Notes: generated by a model from the letters alone, not told the origin. DNA of 64,000 nucleotides from Aeromicrobium erythreum (GCF_001509405.1 NZ_CP011502.1:1860001-1924000); one strand, 5' to 3'; numbered from the stretch's first letter, positions 34,328-44,619 are shown. Translations and numbers: made by a program.

Positions 34328-35308
34328 ATGGAGCACAGGACTCTCGGAAGGACCGGCCGCGACGTGTCGGTCGTCGGTCTCGGCACGTGGCAGCTCGGAG
34401 CGGACTGGGGCGACGTGAGCAGCGATGACGCCGCCGCCGTCCTGGAGGCGGCCGTGGAGTCCGGCGTGACCTTCCTCGACACCGCCGACGTGTACGGCGA
34501 CGGTCGCAGCGAGCAGGCGATCGCCGCGTTCCGGCGCGCGCACCCCGACCTGGATCTCACGGTGGCCACGAAGATGGGCCGCCGCCTGGACCAGGTGCCG
34601 GAGAACTACGTGATCGAGAACTTCCGGGCGTGGACGGAGCGCTCCCGCCGCAACCTCGACGTCGACACGCTCGACCTCGTGCAGCTGCACTGCCCCCCGA
34701 CGGCCGTCGTCGAGGACGACGAGGTCTACGACGCGCTCGACACGCTGGTCGACGAGGGCGTGCTCGCCGCGTACGGCGTCAGCGTCGAGACGTGCGACCA
34801 GGCCCTCGCGGCGATCGCCCGCCCGAACGTCGCGTCGATCCAGATCATCCTCAACGCGTTCCGGCTCAAGCCGCTCGACGCGGTGCTCCCCGCTGCCCGC
34901 GAGGCCGGCGTCGGCATCATCGCGCGCGTCCCGCTCGCGAGCGGTCTGCTGAGCGGCCGCTACACGCGCGACACGACGTTCGCGTCCGACGACCACCGGA
35001 CCTACAACCGCCACGGCGAGGCGTTCGACGTGGGCGAGACGTTCTCCGGCGTCGACTTCGAGGTCGGCGTGCAGGCCGCGCAGGAGTTCGCCGCGCTGCT
35101 GCCCGACGACGTGACCCCGGCGCAGGCCGCCCTCGCCTGGGTCGTCGCGCAGGACGGCGTGAGCACCGTCATCCCCGGCGCCCGGAACCCCGAGCAGGCA
35201 CGGGGCAACGCGTCGGCCGCCGACGTCACCCTCGACGCCTCCGTGCTGGAGGGCGTGCAGCGGATCTACGACGAGCACCTGCGCGAGGCGGTCCACCCCC
35301 GCTGGTGA
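34328..35308 (+). CDS. Aldo/keto reductase
   Basis: A 326-residue TIM-barrel oxidoreductase. [17 protein letters not shown] contains the catalytic Asp and Tyr, VATKMGRR the Lys, and [16 protein letters not shown] replaces the usual catalytic-His strand. NADPH-binding elements near the C-terminus include [17 protein letters not shown]. It reduces aldehydes or ketones; the substrate is unknown. It is divergent from pafA and convergent with the secreted hydrolase, and its stop codon lies inside a shared terminator hairpin. Confidence 0.92.
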   Translation: MEHRTLGRTGRDVSVVGLGTWQLGADWGDVSSDDAAAVLEAAVESGVTFLDTADVYGDGRSEQAIAAFRRAHPDLDLTVATKMGRRLDQVPENYVIENFRAWTERSRRNLDVDTLDLVQLHCPPTAVVEDDEVYDALDTLVDEGVLAAYGVSVETCDQALAAIARPNVASIQIILNAFRLKPLDAVLPAAREAGVGIIARVPLASGLLSGRYTRDTTFASDDHRTYNRHGEAFDVGETFSGVDFEVGVQAAQEFAALLPDDVTPAQAALAWVVAQDGVSTVIPGARNPEQARGNASAADVTLDASVLEGVQRIYDEHLREAVHPRW

Positions 35309-35324
35309 GCACCAGCGGGGGTGG
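35293..35324. terminator. Bidirectional terminator hairpin
   Basis: CCACCCCCGCTGGT pairs with ACCAGCGGGGGTGG (14 bp, loop GAGC). The stem includes the end of the aldo/keto reductase gene and stands 15 nt from the stop of the convergent hydrolase. Confidence 0.8.
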
Positions 35325-35338
35325 ACGGTCTGGTCGGC

Positions 35339-36958
35339 TCAGAGCCCGGGCAGCGGCGCCGGCAGCACCGGTGCGGGTGCCCGTCGAGTGGTCGGCTCGT
35401 CGGTGAACGGCGCACGGTCCTGCTCGCAGGTCGAGCGATCGCGTGGCGCCTCCCCGTCGACGAGGTACCGGGCGATCGCAGCGTCGGCGCACGTGCTCAC
35501 CGCGAGGGTCGTGTGGCCGTAGCCCTCGACCGTCAGCACGCGAGCGTCGTCGAACTTCTCGGCGAACGGCCGGGTGTTCGCGTACGGGGTCGCCGGGTCG
35601 AAGCGCGTACCGATCACGAGCACGGTGGCGTCGGTCGTCTGCGTCCACGGTCCGGTGAAGGCGTCGCGATCGCGCAGGCCGATCTGCGGGCACTGGACAC
35701 CGACCCAGCTGCGGAAGCGTCCGAACCGAGGCGCGACCCGGTCCTCGCGGTCGGCGAGCGCGGGGTACGCGGCGGGCGGGAGAACCGAGCGGGAGTCGAC
35801 GCAGAGCTGGGCGAGCGAGCTGCCGAGTGAGGTGTACCGCTCCTGCGTGGGGGCCAGCTGACGCTGCAGGGTCGTCGGCGCCTCGCCACCGCCCTCCGCG
35901 AGCAGCACCAGGAAGTCCGAGAGGCCAGAGAACGCGCTCGGCGAGTAGAGCTGGAGGAAGATCGAGGAGATGGCCAGCGGGAAGGTGAACTCGACCGGCG
36001 TGCCCTGGACGTCGATCGTCACGGGTCGCGTCCGTAGCCGCTCGAGCACCTCGTCGACGACCTCTGCGGGATCACCCAGCGCGTTCAACGAGCAACGCTC
36101 CCCGGCGAGGCGGCACTGCTCCAGGAACTCGTCGAACACCTCCTCCGCCGCCGGACCTTGCGCGAGGCGAGCGCCGACGGAGCGCGGGTCGCGGTTCGCG
36201 CCGGAGTAGGCCTCGACGTCGACCGTGCCGTCGAGCACCATCGAGCCGACCCGGTCGGGGAACAACCGAGCGTACGTCGCGCCGAGGTAGGTACCGTAGG
36301 AGTAGCCCTGGTAGGCGAGGGTGTCGTCGCCGACGGCGCGCCGCAACAGCTCGAGGTCACGGGCCACGTTCGCGGTCGACGCGTGACGGATGACGTCACC
36401 GGCCTCCGCACGGCAGGCGCGCGAGATCCGTGCCGTCTGGCGCACGAAGGCGCGCTCCTCGGACCGCGTGACCGGGAAGGCCGGAAGGCCCTCGAGCGCG
36501 GCCGCCTCCGCGTCCGCGTCGTCGAAGCAGCGCGCGGGATCGGAGAGGCCGACCCCGCGCGGGTCGAACCCGACGAGGTCGTAGTGCTCGCGCACCTCGG
36601 GGGTGACGAGGACGTCGAAGACCTGCTGCAGGGTCGAGACCCCCTCACCGCCGGGGCCTCCGAAGTTGAGGAAGAGGCTCCCCTTGCGCGACGACGGCCG
36701 GCTCGCCGGAAGACGGGTGAGCGCAACGGTCGTCGTGGCGCCACGGGGGCGGTCGTAGTCGGTCGGCACCTGCACGCTCGCGCACTCGAAGCCAGCGGGC
36801 GCACCTTCGTCGCACGCCTGCCAGTCGATGGTGGGCGTGGCGATGCGATCGAGGCGTTGCTGCTCGTCGAAGGCGCGTGCCTGGGCCGTGGTGGTGGTCG
36901 CGGTCAGCAGCCCGGCGGCCAGTACGGCCGCCGTGACGGACGACAGGAGTCGTCGCAT
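35339..36958 (-). CDS. Secreted alpha/beta hydrolase with TAP-like C-terminal domain (tripeptidyl aminopeptidase type)
   Basis: A 539-residue exported serine hydrolase. A signal peptide covers about the first 28 residues (cleavage near TTTTAQARA). The oxyanion region is SLFLNFGGPGGEGVS, the nucleophile elbow YQGYSYGTYLG near residue 220. The acid is in VIGTRFDPATPYANT and the His in VEGYGHTTLA. The C-terminal TAP-like domain and Cys-rich loops match Streptomyces tripeptidyl aminopeptidases such as SlpD/E. It likely trims extracellular peptides. It is a later-looking insertion between pafA and prcA. Confidence 0.92.
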   Translation of the reverse strand: MRRLLSSVTAAVLAAGLLTATTTTAQARAFDEQQRLDRIATPTIDWQACDEGAPAGFECASVQVPTDYDRPRGATTTVALTRLPASRPSSRKGSLFLNFGGPGGEGVSTLQQVFDVLVTPEVREHYDLVGFDPRGVGLSDPARCFDDADAEAAALEGLPAFPVTRSEERAFVRQTARISRACRAEAGDVIRHASTANVARDLELLRRAVGDDTLAYQGYSYGTYLGATYARLFPDRVGSMVLDGTVDVEAYSGANRDPRSVGARLAQGPAAEEVFDEFLEQCRLAGERCSLNALGDPAEVVDEVLERLRTRPVTIDVQGTPVEFTFPLAISSIFLQLYSPSAFSGLSDFLVLLAEGGGEAPTTLQRQLAPTQERYTSLGSSLAQLCVDSRSVLPPAAYPALADREDRVAPRFGRFRSWVGVQCPQIGLRDRDAFTGPWTQTTDATVLVIGTRFDPATPYANTRPFAEKFDDARVLTVEGYGHTTLAVSTCADAAIARYLVDGEAPRDRSTCEQDRAPFTDEPTTRRAPAPVLPAPLPGL

Positions 36959-37067
36959 GGTTCCCCCCGAAGGATCGATGACGTGACGTCACCGACGCTA
37001 GGCGTGGGGGGTCGTCCCGCGCATCGGCCGCGAGGCCGAGTCGTCGTCGGCCGTGCGACGGAGGCGC

Positions 37068-37763
37068 TCAGGTCGACAGCGCGGACGCGACGGTCGCGTC
37101 GGGCAGTCGCTTGAACTTCCGGGGCTGGCTTCGGGTGCGGTCGAGCACGGCCACCTCGAGGTCGGCCGCCGTGATGTCGCGGGCGGGCGTGCTGTCCTGG
37201 CCGAGCGCGGCGGCCGCGAGCCGCAGCGCCTCCTCCAGCCCGAGACCCTCGGTGTAGTGCTCGGTGAGGTGCGCGTCGACCTGCTCGCTCTGTCCGCCCA
37301 TCACGCCGTGGCCACGGACGTCGGCGACCGAGCCGTCATAGGTGAGGCGGTACACCTGGTCGTGGGCGGCGTCGTCGCCCACCTCGGCCACGAAGATCTC
37401 CACCTCGTACGGCTTCTCGCCGCCGGAGGAGAAGATCGTGCCGAGCGTCTGCGCGTACGCGTTGGCCAGCCCGCGACCGGTGACGTCGCGCCGGTCGTAG
37501 GCGTAGCCGCGCATGTCGGCGAGCCGGACGCCCGCGATGCGCAGGTTCTCGAACTCGTTGTAGCGACCGACCGCCGCGAAGCCGATGCGGTCGTAGATCT
37601 CGCTGATCTTGTGCAGCGCCTGCGAGGGGTTCTCGGCGACGAGCAGGATGCCGTCGGCGTACTGGACCACGACGACGCTGCGGCCACGGGCGATGCCCTT
37701 GCGCGCGAAGTCGGCCCGGTCCTTCATGAGCTGCTCGGGCGAGACGTAGAACGGTGCGGTCAT
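37068..37763 (-). CDS. prcA: 20S proteasome alpha subunit PrcA
   Basis: A 231-residue alpha-type proteasome subunit. [20 protein letters not shown] is the typical actinobacterial N-terminus gating the pore, and [20 protein letters not shown] starts the core fold. [20 protein letters not shown] and [20 protein letters not shown] follow. It lacks a catalytic Thr, as expected. It forms the outer rings around PrcB and docks the ARC ATPase. It is 11 nt downstream of prcB and is the last gene of the pup-prcB-prcA unit. Confidence 0.96.
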   Translation of the reverse strand: MTAPFYVSPEQLMKDRADFARKGIARGRSVVVVQYADGILLVAENPSQALHKISEIYDRIGFAAVGRYNEFENLRIAGVRLADMRGYAYDRRDVTGRGLANAYAQTLGTIFSSGGEKPYEVEIFVAEVGDDAAHDQVYRLTYDGSVADVRGHGVMGGQSEQVDAHLTEHYTEGLGLEEALRLAAAALGQDSTPARDITAADLEVAVLDRTRSQPRKFKRLPDATVASALST

Positions 37764-37774
37764 GCGGGGACTCC

Positions 37775-38605
37775 TCAGGTGAGGGGGGCCGAGGGGCCGT
37801 CGGGACGGGTCATGCGGCCGCCGATCACGGCGTCGGCGACGGCGGCGGTCTGCGCCTCGTCCCACGCCCGGTAGCCGTCGGCGGTGATGACGCTGACCAG
37901 CGGGAAGATGCGCCGCGTGAGGTCCGGGCCGCCGGTGGCGGTGTCGTCGTCGGCCGCGTCGTAGAGCGCCTGGATGACGGCGGTGACCGCCGAGCGCTCG
38001 TCCATGCCCTCGGCGTACAGCTTCTTGAGCGAGCCGCGCGCGAACGTCGAGCCGGAGCCGACGGAGTGGAACGTGCGCTCCTCGTTCTTGTTGCCGGTGA
38101 CGTCGAAGGCGAAGATGCGCCCGCACTGCTGGTCGAGGTCGTAGGCGGCGAACAGCGGCACGACGGCGAGGCCCTGCATGGCCATGCCGAGGTTGCCGCG
38201 GATGAGGGTGGCGAGCCGGTTGGCCTTGCCGTCGGTCGACAGCGTCGCACCCTCGATCTTCTCGTAGTGCTCGAGCTCGACCTGGAAGAGCCGGGTCATC
38301 TCGATCGCGATGCCGGCCGTGCCGGCGATGCCGACGCACGAGTACTCATCGGTCGGGAAGACCTTCTGGATGTCGCGCTGCGCGATGACGTTGCCCATCG
38401 TCGCCCGGCGGTCGCCGGCCATGACGACTCCGTCGGCGAACGTGGCGGCCACGATGGTGGTGCCGTGCGCGACGCCGGCGAGCTCACCGGTGGCGGCCCC
38501 TGCCGCGCCCGGCATCATCTCCGGCGCCTGCGAGGCGAGCAGGTCGGCGAACGACGACCCGCCCACCGAGCGGTACCCGTCGGGCAGCATCGCTGGGCCG
38601 TTCAC
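37775..38605 (-). CDS. prcB: 20S proteasome beta subunit PrcB
   Basis: A 276-residue catalytic subunit. A 48-residue propeptide precedes the mature N-terminus at Thr49 in [17 protein letters not shown], where self-cleavage exposes the nucleophile. [20 protein letters not shown], the Lys-containing [20 protein letters not shown] and the late [16 protein letters not shown] are family elements. The GTG at 38605 overlaps the pup stop (GTGA). An internal ATG five codons on is an alternative. Confidence 0.96.
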   Translation of the reverse strand: MNGPAMLPDGYRSVGGSSFADLLASQAPEMMPGAAGAATGELAGVAHGTTIVAATFADGVVMAGDRRATMGNVIAQRDIQKVFPTDEYSCVGIAGTAGIAIEMTRLFQVELEHYEKIEGATLSTDGKANRLATLIRGNLGMAMQGLAVVPLFAAYDLDQQCGRIFAFDVTGNKNEERTFHSVGSGSTFARGSLKKLYAEGMDERSAVTAVIQALYDAADDDTATGGPDLTRRIFPLVSVITADGYRAWDEAQTAAVADAVIGGRMTRPDGPSAPLT

Positions 38606-38802
38606 TGGCCGCCCTTCTGCACGAAGCTGCGGACGAACTCCTCGGCGTTCTCCTCGAGGACGTCGTCGATGTCGCCCAGGATCGCGTCGACGTCGTCGTC
38701 GAGCTTCTCCTTGCGCTCGGTGTCCTGGGGCGCGGTGGTCTCGGCGGTCTCCGCCTGCTCGTCGTCGGACCTGCGGGGCGTCCTGTGCTGCTGCTCGGCC
38801 AT
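38602..38802 (-). CDS. pup: Prokaryotic ubiquitin-like protein Pup
   Basis: A 66-residue intrinsically disordered modifier. The C-terminal half contains [20 protein letters not shown], which forms the helix bound by the ATPase coiled coil, and the end is [10 protein letters not shown]. The final GGQ means the Gln must be deamidated to Glu by Dop before PafA can ligate it. Its leaderless promoter (TAGGGT at 38809-38814) stands next to the composite repeat that separates it from dop. Confidence 0.97.
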   Translation of the reverse strand: MAEQQHRTPRRSDDEQAETAETTAPQDTERKEKLDDDVDAILGDIDDVLEENAEEFVRSFVQKGGQ

Positions 38803-38808
38803 GGGTTC

Positions 38809-38814
38809 ACCCTA
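38809..38814 (-). promoter_or_regulatory. Leaderless -10 box of pup
   Basis: Minus-strand TAGGGT stands 6 nt before the ATG at 38802. It gives pup-prcB-prcA a promoter independent of dop. Confidence 0.6.
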
Positions 38815-38859
38815 GCCCCCTGGGGCCCACGCGCCGCTCGGGTTTCCTCGTGGTGCGGG

Positions 38860-39515
38860 TGCGTCGTGCGCTGGGCGTGGGCCTTGCCGGTGCGCTGCCT
38901 GCGGTGGTCGTGTGGTTGCCGGTGCGCTGCCTGCGGTGGTCGTGACCTTGCTGGTGCGCTGCCTCGGCTGGCGCTGGGGCGGCCTCCGAAAGGGCCTCGG
39001 CCGGCAGCGGGCCTGGACGCGGTTCCGGGTCTCGGGGTCTGGCCTAGGCCCGCCCTCGACGCAAGATTCTTCGTTCCTGCGTTCTTGACCCACCGATCGG
39101 CGTTCGCGCGTCCTATCGGTGGATCTGCAACCGCAGGAGCCGTTCTGCGGTTGAAGATCCACCGATAGCGGGCTGCCGGCGCAGATGTCTCTGCGTTCGC
39201 GACGGGATCCCGTGACAAACGCAGAATCCTTGGACCCCGACGCGGGAACGCAGAATCTTGCGTCAACCCCATGCCCAACCCGCAGCCCGAGACCCCAGAC
39301 CAGCCCTGGTGCCAGCCGCCCGGTCGAGGCCCTTTCGGAGACCAGACACAGCGATCGCCGAGGCAGCGCAGCAGCACGACGAGACCCCCTGCGGCAGCGC
39401 ACCAGGAAGCACGGGCCCCTGCGGCAGCGCACCAGCAAGGTCACGACCACCGCAGGCAGCGCACCAGCAAGGTCACGACCACCGCACCAGCAAGGTCAGA
39501 CCTCCCGCAGCGCAC
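38860..39515. repeat. Composite inverted-repeat element, copy B (between pup and dop)
   Basis: About 0.7 kb without a credible gene, closely similar to copy A (8400-9085) in the opposite sense. The right half (39185-39400) is almost the inverse complement of 8480-8665, and the left half of 8800-9080. Its flanks contain minisatellite-like units of about 32 nt; a perfect tandem pair at 39424-39455 and 39456-39487 begins GCAGCGCACCAGCAAGGTCA. Internal motifs are GGCCTCCGAAAGGGCCTCG, its inverse, and repeated GAACGCAGAA. It lies between the dop stop and the pup promoter. Confidence 0.85.
39113..39168. repeat. 24-bp central hairpin of repeat copy B
   Basis: CTATCGGTGGATCTGCAACC (start of the 39113-39136 arm) pairs with 39145-39168 over 24 bp with a single mismatch and an 8-nt loop. 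The same hairpin, with more mismatches, is at 8791-8840 in copy A. Confidence 0.82.
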
Positions 39516-39526
39516 ACGTCGAAGGG

Positions 39527-41029
39527 TCAGCGCCCCGTGATGGTGCGGAAGAAGGCCGTCGCGTCGACGCTGTCCTCGAACAGCGCGCCGACGTGCTCGG
39601 CGGTCCCGCGCAGCGGCTCCATGGTGGGGATGCGCTGCAGCGACTCGTAGCCGGGCAGGTCGAGGATGACGGAGTCCCAGGAGGCGGCGGCGACCTCGGA
39701 GGCGAAGGTGCTGAGGCAGCGGCCGCGGAAGTAGGCGCGCGTGTCGTGCGGGGGCTCGCCGATGGCGCGGAGCACCTCGGCGTCGTCGACGATCCGCTCG
39801 ATGCGGCCGGAGTGGACGAGGCGGTGGTAGATCCCGCGCTCGGGTCGCACGTCGTGGTACTGCAGGTCGACGAGGTGCAGCTTCGCGTGGTCCCAGTCGA
39901 GCCCGTCGCGGTCGCGGTAGGACTCGAGCAGCGACAGCTTCGCGACCCAGTCGAGCTCGCGCACGCACTCCATCGGGTCGCGGCCGAGCCGGGTCAGCAC
40001 GCTGTCCCAACGGGCGAGGACGTCGTCGGTCTGCTCGTCGGACCCCTCGCGGGCGACGAACGCGCGCGCCTGCTCGAGGTAGTGCCACTGCAGGTCCAGG
40101 CCGGTCATCGTGCTGCCGTCCTGCAGCTCGACGAGCGCGGTGAGGGTCGGGTCGTGCGAGATGGTGTGCAGCGCGACCACGGGCTGGGCGAGCGCCGGCG
40201 CGGGCGACAGGAACCCGGCCTCCAGCATCGCCAGCACGAGCGACGTGGTGCCGTGCTTGAGGTAGATGGACGTCTCCGCGAGGTTCGCGTCGCCGACGAT
40301 GACGTGCAGCCGGCGGTACTTCTTCGGGTCGGCGTGCGGCTCGTCGCGGGTGTTGATGATCGGCCGCTTCAGCGTGGTCTCGAGCCCGACGCCGACCTCC
40401 ATGTAGTCGGCGCGCTGCGACAGCTGGAAGGCGTGGACGCTGCCGTCCTGCTCCTGCCCGACCCGTCCCGCGCCACAGACGACGGGGCGGGACACGAAGA
40501 AGGGCGTCAGCTGCGCGACGATCGCGTCGAACGGGACGGCCCGGTCGACGAGGTAGTTCTCGTGCGACCCGTACGACGCGCCCTTGTTGTCGATGTTGTT
40601 CTTGTAGAGCACGATCGAGCCAGCGCCCGGCACCTGCGCGGCGAGCTCGGCGCCTCGACGCATGACCTGCTCGCCGGCCTTCTCCCAGACGACGACGTCA
40701 CGGGGCGAGGTGACCTCCGGCGAGGAGTACTCGGGGTGCGCGTGGTCGACGTAGAGCCGGGCGCCGTTGGTGAGGATGATGTTGGCGAGCCCGAGGTCCT
40801 CGTCGGTGAGCTGCGTCGGGTCGGCGCGGTCGCGGCTGAGGTCGAAGCCGCGCGCGTCGCGCAGCGGGCTCTCCTCCTCGAAGTCCCACCGGGCGCGACG
40901 CGTCAGGCCGTGCGCGGCGGCGTAGCTGTTCACCACGTGCGTCGACGCGACCATGGGGTTCGCGCTGGGCTGCCCCTGCACCGCGATCCCGTACTCGACC
41001 TCGCTGCCCTGGACCCGACGCACCGTCAT
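39527..41029 (-). CDS. dop: Pup deamidase/depupylase Dop
   Basis: A 500-residue homologue of PafA that deamidates the C-terminal Gln of Pup and removes Pup from substrates. It begins [20 protein letters not shown], whose GSEVEYGI contains the Mg-binding Glu. [20 protein letters not shown] has the His/Asp catalytic region, and [20 protein letters not shown] and [20 protein letters not shown] follow. The Dop-specific insertion after [11 protein letters not shown], a disordered loop, separates it from PafA. A leaderless TACGCT box (41036-41041) precedes the ATG. Confidence 0.96.
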   Translation of the reverse strand: MTVRRVQGSEVEYGIAVQGQPSANPMVASTHVVNSYAAAHGLTRRARWDFEEESPLRDARGFDLSRDRADPTQLTDEDLGLANIILTNGARLYVDHAHPEYSSPEVTSPRDVVVWEKAGEQVMRRGAELAAQVPGAGSIVLYKNNIDNKGASYGSHENYLVDRAVPFDAIVAQLTPFFVSRPVVCGAGRVGQEQDGSVHAFQLSQRADYMEVGVGLETTLKRPIINTRDEPHADPKKYRRLHVIVGDANLAETSIYLKHGTTSLVLAMLEAGFLSPAPALAQPVVALHTISHDPTLTALVELQDGSTMTGLDLQWHYLEQARAFVAREGSDEQTDDVLARWDSVLTRLGRDPMECVRELDWVAKLSLLESYRDRDGLDWDHAKLHLVDLQYHDVRPERGIYHRLVHSGRIERIVDDAEVLRAIGEPPHDTRAYFRGRCLSTFASEVAAASWDSVILDLPGYESLQRIPTMEPLRGTAEHVGALFEDSVDATAFFRTITGR

Positions 41030-41035
41030 GGGCCC

Positions 41036-41041
41036 AGCGTA
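41036..41041 (-). promoter_or_regulatory. Leaderless -10 box of dop
   Basis: Minus-strand TACGCT lies 6 nt before the ATG at 41029. Confidence 0.55.
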
Positions 41042-41169
41042 GGGGTGTCGTCCTCGTGGCGTCGGCCGCCCGCATCCTGACGGACCGGGTGCCGGAGCGT
41101 CACGCCGACTTCGCCGCGAGGTCACCTGGGCGTGGCCCGACGGACGTCGGCGGCCCCGACGCTCGACGC

Positions 41170-42345
41170 ATGAGGATCGTGATCGTCGCAGAGTCCTTCC
41201 TCCCCCAGACCAACGGTGTCGTGCACTCGGTGCTGAGGGTCCTCGACCACCTCGCGTCGCGAGGCGACGAGGTGCTGGTGGTCGTCCCCGACGCCGCCGG
41301 CGAGGTGCCGGCAGAGGTGGCCGGCGCCCGCGTCGTAACCATGCCGGCCTGGGCCTTCCCCGGCTACCCGGACGTGCGGGTCGCCACGGGTCGGGTCTCC
41401 CCCGTCACCGCGATCCTGCGCGACTTCGACCCCGACGTCGTGCACCTGGCGTCTCCGTTCGCGCTCGGCTGGCGTGCCGCCCTCGCCGCGAACGCGCTCG
41501 ACATCCCCGTCGTCGCCGTCTACCAGACCGACGTGCCGACGTACGCGGGCCGCTACGGCATCCGCGGCGTCGAGAACCTGCTGTGGAAGCGGGTCCGTGA
41601 CGTGCACGGGCGCGCCGACCTCAATCTCGTCCCGTCCACGGCCACCCTCGACACGCTCCAGGCGCAGGGCGTCGAGCGCCTGGTCCTGTGGCGGCGCGGT
41701 GTCGACACGGAGCGCTTCTCCCCCGCCCGCCGTGACGACGCCTGGCGCCGCGCCGTGGCACCCGGCGGCGAGCGGCTCGTCGGGTACGTCGGCAGGCTCG
41801 CGCCGGAGAAGCAGGCGCAGGACCTCGCGGCCCTCGCCGGCGTCCCGGGCACCCGCCTCGTGGTCGTGGGCGACGGACCGGAGCGGGCGCGGCTCGAGCG
41901 CCTGCTGCCCGGTGCCCTCTTCACCGGCATGCTGCACGGCACCGAGCTCGCGACCGCGATGGCGAGCCTCGACGTCCTGGTGAGCACGAGCGAGACGGAG
42001 ACGTTCTGCCAGGTCGTCCAGGAGGGGCTCGCGAGCGGCGTGCCCGTCGTGGCGGCCGGGGTGGGCGGGCCGGTCGACCTCGTCGACCACAGCCGCACGG
42101 GCTGGCTGTACCCCGCGGGCGACATGGGCGCGATGGCCGGCTTCGTGCGCGACCTGACCGGCGACGACGCCAAGCGGGCGGCGTTCGGCCGTGCCGCGCG
42201 CCGGGCCGTCGACGGACGCGGCTGGCAGGCCGTGTGCTCCCAGCTCGTCGGCCACTACGCCACGGCGATCGAGCGGCACGCGGGCGTCGGCCCCCAGGAC
42301 ATCGGGCTCCTGCACTGGACCACGCGCCGCATGGTCAAGGGTTGA
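41170..42345 (+). CDS. GT4-family glycosyltransferase (alpha-mannosyltransferase type)
   Basis: This 391-residue protein has the GT-B fold. The N-terminal domain begins [20 protein letters not shown], the usual start of GDP-mannose-dependent mannosyltransferases of the MgtA/PimB group. The C-terminal nucleotide-binding domain contains [28 protein letters not shown], and the E-x7-E motif in [18 protein letters not shown]. It probably adds mannose to a glycolipid or lipoglycan, which fits the Ppm1 pathway at 18743, but the acceptor is not evident. The ATG at 41170 is chosen because the upstream extension is not conserved-looking. Confidence 0.9.
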   Translation: MRIVIVAESFLPQTNGVVHSVLRVLDHLASRGDEVLVVVPDAAGEVPAEVAGARVVTMPAWAFPGYPDVRVATGRVSPVTAILRDFDPDVVHLASPFALGWRAALAANALDIPVVAVYQTDVPTYAGRYGIRGVENLLWKRVRDVHGRADLNLVPSTATLDTLQAQGVERLVLWRRGVDTERFSPARRDDAWRRAVAPGGERLVGYVGRLAPEKQAQDLAALAGVPGTRLVVVGDGPERARLERLLPGALFTGMLHGTELATAMASLDVLVSTSETETFCQVVQEGLASGVPVVAAGVGGPVDLVDHSRTGWLYPAGDMGAMAGFVRDLTGDDAKRAAFGRAARRAVDGRGWQAVCSQLVGHYATAIERHAGVGPQDIGLLHWTTRRMVKG

Positions 42346-42382
42346 GCAGCAGCGCGACCGGGGCGGGGCCGCGGGCCCCCGC

Positions 42383-42811
42383 TCACTCCTCCCCGGCGAT
42401 GCTCTTCGCGAGGTGCACGCTGTCGTCGTAGTCGGCGTAGAACCCGAACGCCGGCTCGTCGGCGTAGCCGCTGGAGGTGTACAGGGCGATGGCCTCCGGC
42501 TGCTGGTCGCCCGTCTCGAGCACGAGGCGCCGGACACCGGCCTCCGCGGCGGTGCGCTCGAGCTCCGCGAGCACGAGCCGCGCGAGACCGCGCCGTCGGT
42601 GCGTCTCGCGGACGAACATCCGCTTGATCTCGGCGTCGGACGCACCCTGCGGCCCACCGCGTCGCCACCCGCCCATGGCCGCGGGCCGGCCGTCGACGTC
42701 GAGCACGACGAACAGGCCGGCCGGCGGCACGAACTGCTCCGCGTCGATGGGCGAGACGTCGCCCTCTCCCCCGTAGCGACGGCCGTACTCGGCCTGCACC
42801 TCCGCGGTCAT
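42383..42811 (-). CDS. GNAT-family N-acetyltransferase
   Basis: A GNAT domain with a central MFVRETHRRRGLARLVLAEL, which holds the acetyl-CoA loop RRRGLA, and LVLETGDQQPEAIALYTSSG near the C-terminus. The first ATG is at 42811, giving 142 residues. However, the same frame codes upstream for HLRVARYDDPDVVA, which looks like the missing first beta-strand and helix of the fold. A CTG at 42910 overlapping the arc stop (CTGA) would give 175 residues, and no ATG, GTG or TTG lies between. The substrate is unknown. Confidence 0.85.
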   Translation of the reverse strand: MTAEVQAEYGRRYGGEGDVSPIDAEQFVPPAGLFVVLDVDGRPAAMGGWRRGGPQGASDAEIKRMFVRETHRRRGLARLVLAELERTAAEAGVRRLVLETGDQQPEAIALYTSSGYADEPAFGFYADYDDSVHLAKSIAGEE

Positions 42812-42906
42812 CGCGACGACGTCGGGGTCGTCGTAGCGCGCGACGCGCAGGTGCGGCCGCCCCGAGGGGACGGCCGCACCCGACGCGCTCGCGGTGAGGT
42901 CGCCGC

Positions 42907-44619
42907 TCAGAGGTACTGCCCCGTGTTCGCGACCGTGTCGATCGACCGACCGGGCTCGTTGCCACCCTTGCCCGTGATGAGCGTGCGGATGAAGACGATC
43001 CGCTCGCCCTTCTTGCCCGAGATCCGGGCCCAGTCGTCCGGGTTGGTCGTGTTCGGGAGGTCCTCGTTCTCCTTGAACTCATCGAGGCACGCCTGCAGCA
43101 TGTGCTGGACCCGCAGACCCTTCTGCCCGGTCTCGAGCAGGTCCTTGATCGCCATCTTCTTGGCGCGGTCGACGATGTTCTGGATCATCGCGCCGGAGTT
43201 GAAGTCCTTGAAGTACAGGACCTCCTTGTCGCCGTTGGCGTACGTGACCTCGAGGAACTGGTTGTCCTCGGACTCGGTGTACATGGCCTCGACGGTGCGC
43301 TGGATCATGCCCTGCGTCGTCGCGGCACGGTCGCCGCCCCACTCGGCGAGGTCGTCGGGGTGCAGCGGCAGCGTCGGCGTCAGGTACTTGCTGAAGATGT
43401 CGCGCGCCGACTCCGCGTCGGGGCGCTCGATCTTGATCTTCACGTCGAGACGACCGGGACGCAGAATGGCCGGGTCGATCATGTCCTCACGGTTGGAGGC
43501 ACCGATCACCAGGACGTTCTCGAGGCCCTCGACGCCGTCGATCTCGCTCAGCAGCTGCGGCACGATCGTGTTCTCGACGTCGGAGGAGACGCCCGACCCG
43601 CGCGTGCGGAACAGGGAGTCCATCTCGTCGAAGAACACGATGACCGGCGTGCCCTCGCTGGCCTTCTCGCGAGCCCGCTGGAACACGAGACGGATGTGCC
43701 GCTCGGTCTCGCCGACGTACTTGTTGAGCAGCTCGGGGCCCTTGATGTTGAGGAAGTACGAGCGTCCCTCCTCGCCGGTGCGCTCGGAGACCTTCTTGGC
43801 CAGGCTCGCCGCGACCGCCTTGGCGATCATCGTCTTGCCGCACCCTGGCGGACCGTAGAGCAGGACGCCCTTCGGCGGCTTGAGCTCGTGCTCGACGAAC
43901 ACGTCGGGGTGCAGGTAGGGCAGCTCGACGGCGTCCTTGATGGAGTCGATCTGTCCACGGAGGCCACCGATCGACTCGTAGTCGACGTCGGGCACCTCCT
44001 CCAGGACGAGCTCCTCGACCTCGCTCTTCGGGATGCGCTCGTAGACCCAGCCGGCGCGGCTGTCGAGCAGCAGCGAGTCACCGGCACGCAGCTTCAGCCC
44101 GACGAGGGAGTCGGCCAGCTTGACGACCTTCTCGTCGTCGGTGTTGCCCAGCACGAGGGCGCGCTCGCCGTCGGCCAGGATCTCCTTGAGCATGACCACC
44201 TCGCCGGTGGTCTCGAACTCCAGCGCGGCCACGACGTTCATCGCCTCGTTGAGGATGACCTCCTGGCCGCGGCGCAGCTCGTCGCGGTCGACGGCCGGGC
44301 TGACGGTGACCCGCAGCTTGCGGCCGCCGGTGAACACGTCGACCGTGTCGTCGTCGTTGCGCTGCAGGAACGTGCCGAAGCCCGTCGGCGGCTGCGCCAG
44401 GCGGTCGACCTCCTCCTTGAGCGCGACGATCTGGTCGCGCGCGTCCCGCAGCGTGGTGCTCAGCCGCTCGTTCTGCGACGTGGTGGAGGCCAGTCGGGCC
44501 TCGAGATCGGAGAGCCGGGAGTCGAGTGACCCCTCCGAGCCCAGGCGTCGCCTGAGGTGCTCGACCTCGGCGCGCAGATATGCCAGCTCGTGGTCGGCGC
44601 CACGGGGGTTCTCGTTCAC
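42907..44619 (-). CDS. arc: Proteasome-associated AAA ATPase (ARC/Mpa)
   Basis: A 570-residue AAA+ unfoldase that captures pupylated proteins and feeds them to the 20S core. An N-terminal coiled coil (about 10-75, [20 protein letters not shown]) binds Pup. Tandem OB domains follow. The AAA module has [19 protein letters not shown] (Walker A), [18 protein letters not shown] (Walker B) and an arginine-finger region near [14 protein letters not shown]. The C-terminus ends GQYL, the penultimate-Tyr motif that opens the proteasome gate. The GTG at 44619 is preferred because AGGAGG lies 8 nt upstream; a minus-strand TAGGGT at 44648-44653 is a likely -10. Confidence 0.96.
   Translation of the reverse strand: MNENPRGADHELAYLRAEVEHLRRRLGSEGSLDSRLSDLEARLASTTSQNERLSTTLRDARDQIVALKEEVDRLAQPPTGFGTFLQRNDDDTVDVFTGGRKLRVTVSPAVDRDELRRGQEVILNEAMNVVAALEFETTGEVVMLKEILADGERALVLGNTDDEKVVKLADSLVGLKLRAGDSLLLDSRAGWVYERIPKSEVEELVLEEVPDVDYESIGGLRGQIDSIKDAVELPYLHPDVFVEHELKPPKGVLLYGPPGCGKTMIAKAVAASLAKKVSERTGEEGRSYFLNIKGPELLNKYVGETERHIRLVFQRAREKASEGTPVIVFFDEMDSLFRTRGSGVSSDVENTIVPQLLSEIDGVEGLENVLVIGASNREDMIDPAILRPGRLDVKIKIERPDAESARDIFSKYLTPTLPLHPDDLAEWGGDRAATTQGMIQRTVEAMYTESEDNQFLEVTYANGDKEVLYFKDFNSGAMIQNIVDRAKKMAIKDLLETGQKGLRVQHMLQACLDEFKENEDLPNTTNPDDWARISGKKGERIVFIRTLITGKGGNEPGRSIDTVANTGQYL

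Noticed and set aside
38880-39500. Possible CRISPR array, from ~32-nt repeated units
   Set aside because: The units abut each other without unique spacers, repeat number is two to four, and no cas gene is near. They are minisatellite-like parts of the inverted-repeat element.
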